Shown here: positions 1 to 8,649 of the stretch, piece by piece
How positions within the stretch are numbered: the stretch's first letter is position 1
Layout of the letters: each line of letters begins with the position of its first letter
Origin: Paraglaciecola mesophila KMM 241
Lineage (GTDB): Bacteria > Pseudomonadota > Gammaproteobacteria > Enterobacterales > Alteromonadaceae
Length of the DNA: 64,000 bases
Direction: 5' to 3'
Assembly (NCBI RefSeq): GCF_000315015.1
Contig: NZ_BAEP01000074.1
Span: 83,532 to 147,531, forward strand
Notes under the pieces: model-generated
What the model saw: the letters and a program-made list of their open reading frames with translations, nothing else
Told to the model about the DNA's origin: nothing
Databases searched by the model: none
Position numbers and translations under genes: made by a program

Positions 1-1067
1 TAGGTACAGGCATGAGTGTGCATACCGACGCTTATAGTGTGTCTAGGGCGTGTGCAACGAGCTTCCAGTCTACAGTGAATATTGCGGAATCGATGATGCT
101 GGGCAACATCAGTGTCGGCATTGCTGGGGGCGCTGATTCTACGTCTGTTTCTCCCATTGGCGTTTCCAAAAATCTAGCTCGGGCTTTGACTGATCTGCAA
201 AAAACCAAAACCTTAGGCCAAAAATTCAATGTTCTTAAAAAGTTAGGCTTAAAAGATTTATTACCGGTTCCACCTGCAGTAGCAGAGTATTCAACTGGGT
301 TGTCCATGGGACAAACTGCTGAGCAAATGGCGAAGAGTCATAGTATTAGTCGAGCAGACCAAGATAAGCTCGCACATCGTTCGCATTCTTTGGCAGCGCA
401 GAGCTGGAATGAAGGTAAATTAGCGGGCGAAGTGATGACCGCTTACCCTGCGCCGTACAAAAGCGCTTTTGAAAAAGACAACAACATTCGCTTTGATTCA
501 AAATTAGAAGGCTATGCCAAACTGCGCCCCGTGTTTGATAAAAAGCACGGTACTGTCACCGCAGCGAACGCAACCCCATTAACAGATGGTGCTTCAGCCG
601 TATTGATGATGACAGAAAGCCGTGCAAAAGCATTGGGTTATACCCCTCTTGGTTACATTAAAAGCTATGCTTTTGCCGCTATCGACGTGTGGGAGGATAT
701 GTTAATGGGACCATCGTATGCTACGCCTATGGCGTTAGACAGAGCGGGCATGACATTGAATGACTTAACCTTAATTGAAATGCACGAAGCGTTTGCGGCG
801 CAAACATTGGCGAATATCAAAATGTTTGCCAGTGATAAATTTGCCCAAGAAAAGCTTGGTCGAAGTAAGGCTACAGGCGAAATTGATATGGCTAAATTTA
901 ATGTTATGGGGAGTTCTCTTGCCTACGGTCATCCATTTGCAGCGACGGGCACACGTATGATCACTCAAATGTTAAATGAATTAAATCGACGTGGAGGCGG
1001 CAGCGGATTGCTAACCGCTTGCGCCGCTGGCGGTTTGGCCGCAGCAATGATCGTTGAAACAGAATAA
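1..1067 (+). CDS. fadI: 3-ketoacyl-CoA thiolase FadI (5' end cut by window edge)
   Basis: Thiolase catalysing the last beta-oxidation step: 3-ketoacyl-CoA plus CoA gives acetyl-CoA and a shortened acyl-CoA. The reading frame is open to the first base, so the true start lies upstream; E. coli FadI is about 436 residues and roughly 85 residues appear to be missing. Visible family motifs are [10 protein letters not shown], with the nucleophilic Cys encoded near base 51, then [16 protein letters not shown] and the C-terminal CAAGG, whose Cys is the second catalytic residue. The stop is 10 bases before the preferred fadJ start, so the two genes form an operon encoding the two subunits of the FadIJ complex. 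The FadI rather than FadA assignment rests on this order (thiolase first) and on the sequence style. Confidence 0.95.
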   Translation, partial: GTGMSVHTDAYSVSRACATSFQSTVNIAESMMLGNISVGIAGGADSTSVSPIGVSKNLARALTDLQKTKTLGQKFNVLKKLGLKDLLPVPPAVAEYSTGLSMGQTAEQMAKSHSISRADQDKLAHRSHSLAAQSWNEGKLAGEVMTAYPAPYKSAFEKDNNIRFDSKLEGYAKLRPVFDKKHGTVTAANATPLTDGASAVLMMTESRAKALGYTPLGYIKSYAFAAIDVWEDMLMGPSYATPMALDRAGMTLNDLTLIEMHEAFAAQTLANIKMFASDKFAQEKLGRSKATGEIDMAKFNVMGSSLAYGHPFAATGTRMITQMLNELNRRGGGSGLLTACAAGGLAAAMIVETE

Positions 1068-1077
1068 GGGCAAAAAA

Positions 1078-3231
1078 ATGACAAACGAAAATACTACTCA
1101 ACAACTTGCCCCTAGCGCGTTTACCTTAACCAAACGTGATGATGGTATTGCGATTTTGAGTATGGATGTGCCTGGGGAAACCATGAACACACTCAAAGTG
1201 GAGTTTGGTGAACAAATCGGGGACATGCTTGACCAAATTCAAAGCGATAGCGCTATTAAAGGCGTAGTCGTAATCAGTGGTAAGGACAATTCTTTTGTGG
1301 CCGGAGCAGATATATCAATGCTCGCAGGATGTAAAAGTGCAGAGGAAGCTGAAGCGATTGGAAAAGGCGGACAAGCGGTATTCCAACGTATTGAAGATAT
1401 GACCGTGCCATTTGTCGCTGCGATCCACGGTCCTGCTCTGGGCGGCGGACTTGAACTTGCGTTGGCGTGTCATATGCGAGTATGTAGTGACGACAACAAG
1501 ACGCAACTGGGCTTACCTGAAGTACAGCTTGGTCTTTTACCTGGTAGTGGTGGCACACAAAGACTCCCGCGCCTAATTAGCGTTCAACAAGCGATGAAAA
1601 TGATGCTCACAGGGGCGTCAGTACGAGCAAAACAAGCCCAAAAATACGGTATCGTTGACGATATGGTGCCGCGTTCTATTTTGCTCGAAGTCGCAATTGA
1701 AATGGCGAAAAACCCCAAACCGAATAGAAAACCCGTAAAACTTGATGCAATGGGGCAGTTTCTTGAACGCACCCCTGTGGGCCGAAAACTCATGTTTAAA
1801 CAAGCCCGCAAGCAAACTGAGGCTAAAACAATGGGTAATTATCCCTCACCTGAGCGTATTATTGATTGCATCGAAACGGGACTAGAGAAGGGGAAAGCTC
1901 AAGGTTTTGCAGTGGAAGCTAAACATTTTGGTCATCTGGTTATGACGCCAGAATCAGCTGCGCTGCGTAGTTTATTTTTCGCTACCACTGAAATGAAAAA
2001 AGAAAATGGCGTGGAAGGTGTCGCGCCTAAAACGCTGAAGAAAATCGGCGTGTTAGGCGGTGGGTTAATGGGCGGTGGTATAGCGTTTGTGACAGCAACC
2101 AAAGCCAAACTTCCGGCGCGAATCAAAGATATCCGTAGCGATGGCATCGCGCATGCGATGAAATATTCCTACGATATCTTGAACAAAAAAGTGAAGCGTA
2201 AGTTTATGCTGCATTCAGAAATGCAATCTCAGTTATCACGACTAACAGGCTCTGTTGATTATGTTGGGTTTGATAATACAGATGTGGTGATTGAAGCGGT
2301 TTTCGAAGACTTAGCTTTGAAACAAAATATGGTTGCGGATGTTGAAGAGCATTGCTCAGAGCATACGATTTTTGCTTCGAATACATCTTCAATTCCTATC
2401 GGCCAAATTGCCGCTAAGGCGAAGCGCCCTGAAAATGTTATTGGTTTACATTATTTTTCACCCGTAGATAAGATGCCGTTGGCAGAAGTAATTGCCCATG
2501 AAGCGACGTCTGATCAAACAATCTCAACCACGGTTGAACTCGCGAAGAAGCAGGGCAAAACCCCGATCGTTGTAAAAGACGGCGCTGGTTTCTATGTTAA
2601 TCGAATTTTAGCGCCTTATATGAATGAATCTGCAGAAATTTTATTGGCTGGGGAGCCTATTGAGCAGATTGATAAAGCGTTAGTCAAATTCGGTTTCCCT
2701 GTGGGACCCATCAAACTTTTAGATGAAGTAGGTATTGATGTTGGCACTAAAATAGGACCAATTCTGGTTGCCGAGTTTGGTGAGCGATTCGAGTCAGCGC
2801 CAGGTTTTGACAAATTATTGGCGGACGATCGAAAAGGTAAGAAGAACAAGCGTGGCTTTTACAACTATGAAGGTAAAAAGCCCGGCAAAGAAGTTGATGA
2901 AAGCGTTTATGATCTACTTGGCATTACGCCCAATAGCCGTTTGAGCGAGAATACTATTGCCGAGCGTTGCGTATTGCTTATGCTTAATGAGGCTGCAATA
3001 TGTCTTGACGAAGGTGTGGTGCGTAATCCCAGAGACGGTGACATAGGCGCGATATTTGGTATCGGTTTTCCGCCATTCTTGGGCGGGCCATTTAGATATA
3101 TGGATACCTTAGGCATTGAGCACGTTGTTGAACGATTAACGCATTATAAGCAGCAACTCGGTGACAAGTTTGCACCAGCTAAACGCCTATTAGACATGGC
3201 AGAGAGTAAGGATACGTTTTACCCAAAATAG
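1078..3231 (+). CDS. fadJ: Fatty acid oxidation complex alpha subunit FadJ
   Basis: Bifunctional enoyl-CoA hydratase / 3-hydroxyacyl-CoA dehydrogenase, the partner of FadI. The 717 residues match the usual FadJ length (E. coli 714). The N-terminal crotonase domain has GPALGGGLELALACH and GLPEVQLGLLPGSGG. The Rossmann NAD site GVLGGGLMGGG starts near residue 324. It is followed by SNTSSIP and HYFSPVDKMPLAEVI of the 3HCDH domain and by a second C-terminal 3HCDH segment. I chose ATG 1078, which follows a TAAGGG ribosome site; the reading frame also allows a TTG at 1054 overlapping fadI, but the N-terminus it adds is unlike the family. A strong terminator follows at 3262. Confidence 0.95.
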   Translation: MTNENTTQQLAPSAFTLTKRDDGIAILSMDVPGETMNTLKVEFGEQIGDMLDQIQSDSAIKGVVVISGKDNSFVAGADISMLAGCKSAEEAEAIGKGGQAVFQRIEDMTVPFVAAIHGPALGGGLELALACHMRVCSDDNKTQLGLPEVQLGLLPGSGGTQRLPRLISVQQAMKMMLTGASVRAKQAQKYGIVDDMVPRSILLEVAIEMAKNPKPNRKPVKLDAMGQFLERTPVGRKLMFKQARKQTEAKTMGNYPSPERIIDCIETGLEKGKAQGFAVEAKHFGHLVMTPESAALRSLFFATTEMKKENGVEGVAPKTLKKIGVLGGGLMGGGIAFVTATKAKLPARIKDIRSDGIAHAMKYSYDILNKKVKRKFMLHSEMQSQLSRLTGSVDYVGFDNTDVVIEAVFEDLALKQNMVADVEEHCSEHTIFASNTSSIPIGQIAAKAKRPENVIGLHYFSPVDKMPLAEVIAHEATSDQTISTTVELAKKQGKTPIVVKDGAGFYVNRILAPYMNESAEILLAGEPIEQIDKALVKFGFPVGPIKLLDEVGIDVGTKIGPILVAEFGERFESAPGFDKLLADDRKGKKNKRGFYNYEGKKPGKEVDESVYDLLGITPNSRLSENTIAERCVLLMLNEAAICLDEGVVRNPRDGDIGAIFGIGFPPFLGGPFRYMDTLGIEHVVERLTHYKQQLGDKFAPAKRLLDMAESKDTFYPK

Positions 3232-3261
3232 CTAATGGGTATTTTAACTAGCCTTTGAAAG

Positions 3262-3286
3262 CCGAGCAGACTAGCTCGGTTTTTTT
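3262..3286 (+). terminator. Rho-independent terminator of fadIJ
   Basis: Perfect 6-bp stem CCGAGC / GCTCGG with a 6-base loop, followed by seven T. It lies 30 bases after the fadJ stop. Confidence 0.85.
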
Positions 3287-3363
3287 ATGCCTTATTTTAC
3301 CAAATGACCAATTAGTTAAATCCGAGTTTTCTGCTCGTCAAGCAACCTTAAATTTCAGGCATA

Positions 3364-3390
3364 AAAAAAGAGAGTTCCTCTCTCTTTTTT
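3364..3390 (-). terminator. Terminator of the small secreted-protein gene (symmetrical)
   Basis: AAAAAAGAGAG, a 5-base loop and CTCTCTTTTTT form a perfect 11-bp stem with flanking A and T runs. It sits just downstream of the minus-strand 50-codon gene and could also stop plus-strand read-through from fadIJ. Confidence 0.75.
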
Positions 3391-3427
3391 GACTGAATAA
3401 AACTTATTCAGTTAGATGTTTTCAAAC

Positions 3428-3580
3428 TTAAAACCTGACAGAACCTACTTTAATTGCTTTATTTTTTTCATTTGTAGTCGCTGATTGATTGGCTTCCGGT
3501 GCTTTAGCGCTTTCAACTGATTGTGTGGCAACAGGAGCAGCAGTAGTAAGGGCTAGAGCGATTGCATAAGCTTTTAACAT
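3428..3580 (-). CDS. Small secreted-like protein, 50 residues, unknown
   Basis: A 50-codon reading frame that I translated by hand. It starts at ATG 3580, preceded by AGAGGA about 7 bases upstream, and ends with TAA at 3428. The protein begins MLKAYAIALALTTAAPVA, a short basic start followed by an Ala/Leu stretch that looks like a signal peptide. The remainder is polar, rich in Ala, Asn, Lys, Glu and Ser, with the C-terminal end KVGSVRF and no Cys. A terminator lies about 38 bases after the stop, so the gene appears to be its own transcription unit. I do not recognise a family. The coding call rests on the ribosome site, the signal-like start and the private terminator; no homology evidence is available here. 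Confidence 0.6.
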   Translation of the reverse strand: MLKAYAIALALTTAAPVATQSVESAKAPEANQSATTNEKNKAIKVGSVRF

Positions 3581-3590
3581 TGGATATTCC

Positions 3591-3921
3591 TCTTTATATT
3601 TTTTATTTTATTATTGACGTTTTGCTGACTATTATTTGTCAGTCGAAAGTATTAATGCTTATTGCGTGCCAATGTGTATTAGGTAGGAAAAATACTCGAT
3701 AACCTATTTGGCGAGGAGGTGGGCTATACGCGAGAAGCTGTAGATATTTTTAGAAATGGTACCGCAATATTTTGCGACTACTGCGTAGATTCAAATTCTT
3801 TATTTTTAATGAATATAGAAATTAGGAATTTAATAAAATTCCCGTCAGACCATGTAGTATGGGGCTGCTAACGATAGCGGTTAAATTATTGGCGTTGAAA
3901 ACTAGGTAACGTTAGTACCTT
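3591..3921. other. Intergenic region, no gene seen
   Basis: About 330 AT-rich bases between the small secreted-protein gene and the giant sensor, both on the minus strand. It should contain the promoter of the small gene. I found no convincing reading frame, RNA gene or long repeat in it. Confidence 0.5.
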
Positions 3922-3948
3922 AAAAAAGCTAAGGGGTTGCCCTTAGCT
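3922..3948 (-). terminator. Terminator overlapping the stop codon of the giant sensor
   Basis: Stem GCTAAGG / CCTTAGC (3928-3934 with 3941-3947), then a six-T run on the minus strand (A run 3922-3927). The first arm of the hairpin in minus-strand reading contains the TAA stop codon (3943-3945) of the upstream gene. Confidence 0.75.
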
Positions 3949-6900
3949 ACCTTGTAATAATTTGTTTAGCTGGTGATTTTCTTTTAGTAAGCGTTCGAAG
4001 CGCGAAGAGCTTAAAGGTTTACTATAAAGATAGCCTTGCAGCATTTCACATTCATAGCGACGTAAAATTGACATCTGTTCTTCGTGCTCTACACCTTCGG
4101 CAACGACTTTGAGGCCAAGATTGTGCGCTATGGTGATAATAGCGGCAGTCATGTGCCGGTCAACGCTGCTGGTGGCAATGTCATCAATAAAGGCTTTATC
4201 TATTTTAAGGGTGTTGAGTGGGAATCGTTTTAGATAGGCCAGAGAAGAGTAGCCCGTACCGAAGTCATCCAAGGCTAAATGTATGCCTCTTTCACGTAAA
4301 CGAGTCATCATGCGCAGCGCATTGTCAGGATCTTGCATCAATGTGCCTTCGGTAATTTCACACTCTAGATGCAATGGCGAAAGATCTGCTTTTTGCAAAA
4401 TGCTCTCGATTTTCTCATCTAAATCCGGTAATTCAAACTGACGGGCTGATATATTAACCGCCACGCGACCGGTAAAAATCCCCGCTTTGACCCAACGTTT
4501 GGTGTCTTCACAGGCTTTTCGTAATACCACCTCACCAATATCGATGACTTGACCAGTTTGCTCTGACAAAGGGATGAACTGAGCTGGGCTTACAATGCCT
4601 TTTTCTGGGTGTTCAAAGCGCACTAAGGCTTCCATACTAACCAACTTGCCGGTAGCGATGTCAATTTTAGGCTGGTAATAAACGTTGAATAAATCTTCCT
4701 TTAAGCCATGGCGTATCAGATTCTCTATTTGTAATTGGCGCACTGCATTTTGATTCATTTCGCCACTGAAAAATTGATACTTGTTACCGCCAGCGTTCTT
4801 CGCAAAATACATAGCCGTATCAGCATTTTTTAATAATTCCTGGGGTGAACTACCGTCTTCAGGATAAAATGCGATCCCAATACTGGCACCAAGCACGAAC
4901 TCTTGATGATTGATTAAGAAAGGGCGGGCCAAATCATCTAAAATGGATTGGGTGAAATGTGTGACACTGTGCACGTCAGTGTCTTTGTCGAGCAGTATAC
5001 TAAATTCGTCGCCACCAAGGCGGTAGCACGTTGCACTCTTACCAGCTAATTTCTGTAAACGCCGTGCTATTTGTTTGATCAATAAGTCACCGGTCTGATG
5101 ACCTAAAGAATCGTTAATTTTTTTAAAGTTGTCCATATCCAAACATACCAGCGCATGTTGGGTGCCCCGGCGCACGATATTATTATGGCTCGCTTGAAAG
5201 AACGAGCGGTTTGGTAAGTCGGTTAGGGGATCAGTATTGGCCAACTTAAGCAATTCTTTTTCGGTACTCTTGCGAGGGGTAATATCAGAAAATACACCTA
5301 CGTAATGGCTAATGCGGCCGTCTTCGTCATTAATAGCATCGATGTTCAATTCCATCTCATACTTTTCGCCATTTATTCGCCTTGATTCGACCTCTCCGTT
5401 CCAATTGCCCTTTTGGCGAAGGGATTTTTTCACTTCTTCGGTAAAAGCCCCGGGATATTGATGGAAAGTAAGATAGCTAGCTAGTGCTTGCTCTCGCGTT
5501 TCGCCAGTGTATTTGCAATAAGCCTTGTTGACAGAAATGTACCTAAAGCTGGTATCTGCGATAAATACGCCGTCTGAAATCGTTTCAATGGAGCGTTTGA
5601 AAAGCTTTAATTGCTCTTCAGCTTCTTTGAGATGGCTAATATTTTTAAACGTACCTGTCATCCGAACAGGTTGATTATTGTTATCACGGCTAACGACTTT
5701 GCCACGGTCGAGTACCCACAACCATTCTCCTTTAAAGGTGCTTGCTCGGTATGTGACTTCAAAATGTTCGGTTTTATCTTGAAGGTGCTCGTTCAGCGCA
5801 TCTTGAACCCGTTTAAGATCGTTCTGGTGGATATTGGCTTGGTAGGCACTGTTAACGCGAATATCATCTTGAGGAAAGTCCATGATCCCCCAGGTATTCG
5901 AGCGGAATACTTGACCCTGGTAAATATCCCAATCCCATAATTCGTCACCACTGCTCCATAGAGTCAGTTTTAAACGCTCTTCACTTTCGGTTATTGCTAA
6001 GCGCGCCACACGCTTAGAGCGATACTGCTTAACAACCGCCAATACACAGAACAACACTAATATGCAGTAAAAAATGAGGGCATTGCGATGTAACCATAGC
6101 GGTGGCTCGATGTTGACTGTCAATTTCCGGGACTTAGACCACGGGTCCATGTTACGACGGCTTTGAACTTCAAATTGATATCGACCAAAATCTAAGTTAG
6201 TAAAAGTTGCTTCTCGGGTCCGTTTATCTGCATCCAGCCATTTATTTGAATAACCAGCTAATTTGTAACGATAAGAGTACCCTTTAGTGTCCAAAGGGTT
6301 TAGTTGTCCAAAGGTCAAGCTAACGTGGTTTGAGCTGTTAGGAAGCGTTAGTTCATCAGTGAGGAAAATAGGTTTCTGCAGCGGAGTCCCTATAGTATGA
6401 ACGTCAATTTTTCTATTGAATAATCCTAGGTGAGTAATGATCGGAGGAATTGAAATATTGGTATCAGCAAGATTACTGTCCGAGGGCTGTATATTCTGAG
6501 TTATTTGGTCATGGTCGAACAGGTTAAAACCTTGTGAGCCCCCAAATAGAATTTTACGATCGGAGGTGACAAGCCCTGCGCCTTCATTAAAATCGTTAAA
6601 GTTGAGTCTGTCTGGAGTTATTTGTTGTACAACCTGAGCCGATGAGATCGATACTTCTTCGATTCCACCTGCCATGGTAGTTAACCAAATACTATCGTCT
6701 ACTTTCAAAGCTTTAACGATTTGATTGTCAAGTAAACCTGAGTTTACATTAATTTTTTCGGTTATCTGGAAGGTCTGCTTATCTATAACAATAAGCCCAA
6801 ACTCAAGAGACGCTAACCAAAACTGCTCGTCTGTTTCAACCACTGCGCTAAAATTATTGCTGGTGAGTAACGGATCGCTTGATAATCGATCGAGTTTTTG

Positions 6901-8460
6901 TGTTTTCAGATTGAAGAGCAGGAGTTCATTGTTTCCCCTTAACCATAATCGCTCTTCACTATCGATGAATATTGGGTCTAGCGTTTTAAAAGCAGTATTG
7001 CCAAGTTGAATCGTATGTTCGCTAAAATCTTCTGTATCTACCCACCGTAAATTGTCACCTTGAGATTTTAACCATACCCTATTATTAGAATATAAGACTC
7101 TGTAATAAAAATTACCTTCAGATAAAACTTTCAAAAATTTCAGTTCGTTATTTTGACTCTTTTCATAGATATATATACCTCCACTGGTGGCTAACCAAAT
7201 ACGATTTTTTTGGTCAATAGTAAGGTCCCATATACTGTGTTTGAATCCTTGTAACCAAGTAGTGAATAATTCCGTTTCTAAGTCAAACTCTGATATGCCA
7301 CCAGACTGGGATGCGAGCCAAATTTTCCCATGAAAATCTTGTTTAATCGACCAAACGACGTTACCTGCAAGCGAATTTTCAACGGACGGATTTGCAATGT
7401 AGTGTCGAAAAAGTGCTGAGTCTTGGTTATATCGATAGATCCCTGCAGTGTGGGATCCTAACCATAGAGTGTCGTTACTATCACGAAATGTGCTAAGTAA
7501 AAATATTCCTCTCTCGCTTTGAGGTGATAAGTTACTCAATCCACTCTCAAGTTCTATATGTTTGGTTGAGTCAAAGCCTTTGTTAACAATTGTTAAGCCA
7601 GCTGATGTACCGAGCCAGATATCTCCATCATTGCCTTGTTGGATGCTGCGTACTTCGTTCCCAAGAAGACTTGGTGAGCTATTCCCGTTGAAATGCAGTA
7701 GCTCTTTAGTATTTTGATCCCACATGTAGGCGCCAAGCTCGGTCGCAAACCAATAACTATTTCCGAAATGCTTTACATCAAACAAATATTGAGCAGGAAT
7801 AGTGATGTTAAGGGGGTTTTGAGCATTTAAGTTGTGAAGCGTATTTGACTCATTATCTAATAGATAAATGCCGTGCCCATAGCTTCCAATGATGCTAAAT
7901 GTATCTTCGGCAAGTATAGATTTAATTTCCGCAGGCAGCCGTTCTGAGGTGACTTCTACTGGGGTGAAATCATTTGTCTGTGTAGAATACGTATAAAGAG
8001 TAGATTCGTTGGCGACTAGCAATTTTCCAGCATTGGTGAGGCTTAGGGTATTTATAATATTGTTATTTAAACTGCTATTTTGTTGGTTATAACGAGTGAA
8101 ATCATCCGATAAAGGATTGTAGCGCGCCAAGCCGTTTTGTGTACCAATCCACAGAGCCCCTTCCTGATCTATTAACATAGTTCTCATAAAATCATGAGGT
8201 AATGATTTAACGTCGTTTGGGTTGTGTTGATAATTGACAAATTCATACCCGTCAAAACGGCTCAAGCCATTTGCAGTGGCGAACCACATAAAGCCGCGCT
8301 TGTCTTCAATGATGTCGGTGATGGTATTTTGCGTTAGGCCGTCGGCTTTGGTGAGATTATCAAATGAAAATGTTTGAGCATGGGCGGCGTTAAAAAAGCC
8401 GAAAGTAGCGCTTACGAGCCACAGACACCAAAAAATGGATGGAATAGTTAAAGTACGCAA
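3943..8460 (-). CDS. Giant membrane sensor: beta-propeller, Y_Y_Y, PAS, GGDEF, EAL
   Basis: A 1505-residue c-di-GMP protein. A signal peptide ends near residue 28 (AHA/QTF). It is followed by a long two-component-regulator propeller region (repeated W-x-G/A-T...GL.R.. blocks such as MWFATANGLSRFDGY and LWIGTQNGLARY) to about residue 690, a Y_Y_Y domain, and one membrane helix near 790-810. The cytoplasm then holds two PAS/PAC modules (about 825-1080), GGDEF (motif intact near 1151) and EAL. The EAL domain keeps EALVR, NISAR, EITE, DDFGTGYSS, KIDK and VAEGVE, so phosphodiesterase activity is expected. GGDEF could make c-di-GMP or act as a GTP regulator. The RxxD inhibitory site is absent: GKSA occupies its place. 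The ligand of the periplasmic propeller is unknown. It is the same architecture as the gene at 24294. It is monocistronic, with its own terminator. Confidence 0.92.
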   Translation of the reverse strand: MRTLTIPSIFWCLWLVSATFGFFNAAHAQTFSFDNLTKADGLTQNTITDIIEDKRGFMWFATANGLSRFDGYEFVNYQHNPNDVKSLPHDFMRTMLIDQEGALWIGTQNGLARYNPLSDDFTRYNQQNSSLNNNIINTLSLTNAGKLLVANESTLYTYSTQTNDFTPVEVTSERLPAEIKSILAEDTFSIIGSYGHGIYLLDNESNTLHNLNAQNPLNITIPAQYLFDVKHFGNSYWFATELGAYMWDQNTKELLHFNGNSSPSLLGNEVRSIQQGNDGDIWLGTSAGLTIVNKGFDSTKHIELESGLSNLSPQSERGIFLLSTFRDSNDTLWLGSHTAGIYRYNQDSALFRHYIANPSVENSLAGNVVWSIKQDFHGKIWLASQSGGISEFDLETELFTTWLQGFKHSIWDLTIDQKNRIWLATSGGIYIYEKSQNNELKFLKVLSEGNFYYRVLYSNNRVWLKSQGDNLRWVDTEDFSEHTIQLGNTAFKTLDPIFIDSEERLWLRGNNELLLFNLKTQKLDRLSSDPLLTSNNFSAVVETDEQFWLASLEFGLIVIDKQTFQITEKINVNSGLLDNQIVKALKVDDSIWLTTMAGGIEEVSISSAQVVQQITPDRLNFNDFNEGAGLVTSDRKILFGGSQGFNLFDHDQITQNIQPSDSNLADTNISIPPIITHLGLFNRKIDVHTIGTPLQKPIFLTDELTLPNSSNHVSLTFGQLNPLDTKGYSYRYKLAGYSNKWLDADKRTREATFTNLDFGRYQFEVQSRRNMDPWSKSRKLTVNIEPPLWLHRNALIFYCILVLFCVLAVVKQYRSKRVARLAITESEERLKLTLWSSGDELWDWDIYQGQVFRSNTWGIMDFPQDDIRVNSAYQANIHQNDLKRVQDALNEHLQDKTEHFEVTYRASTFKGEWLWVLDRGKVVSRDNNNQPVRMTGTFKNISHLKEAEEQLKLFKRSIETISDGVFIADTSFRYISVNKAYCKYTGETREQALASYLTFHQYPGAFTEEVKKSLRQKGNWNGEVESRRINGEKYEMELNIDAINDEDGRISHYVGVFSDITPRKSTEKELLKLANTDPLTDLPNRSFFQASHNNIVRRGTQHALVCLDMDNFKKINDSLGHQTGDLLIKQIARRLQKLAGKSATCYRLGGDEFSILLDKDTDVHSVTHFTQSILDDLARPFLINHQEFVLGASIGIAFYPEDGSSPQELLKNADTAMYFAKNAGGNKYQFFSGEMNQNAVRQLQIENLIRHGLKEDLFNVYYQPKIDIATGKLVSMEALVRFEHPEKGIVSPAQFIPLSEQTGQVIDIGEVVLRKACEDTKRWVKAGIFTGRVAVNISARQFELPDLDEKIESILQKADLSPLHLECEITEGTLMQDPDNALRMMTRLRERGIHLALDDFGTGYSSLAYLKRFPLNTLKIDKAFIDDIATSSVDRHMTAAIITIAHNLGLKVVAEGVEHEEQMSILRRYECEMLQGYLYSKPLSSSRFERLLKENHQLNKLLQGS

Positions 8461-8649
8461 TTAACACCTGTCAGCAGTTTTTCTGCTTTGTAATTATTAA
8501 TATTTAGGAAACTATCCGTAGTACCCACGTCCTTAAATATGCCTAAAATATGGGGCCTTAACAAGTTTTAATCATGACTTTTTAACGCTACAGCTAACTT
8601 TTACTAACAAGCAGTGTATTGTTCGGTCTATTAGAGGAATATTAACGCT

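Noticed and set aside
1054..1077. Earlier TTG start for fadJ overlapping fadI
   Set aside because: It adds eight residues not seen in FadJ, and the ATG at 1078 has its own ribosome site.
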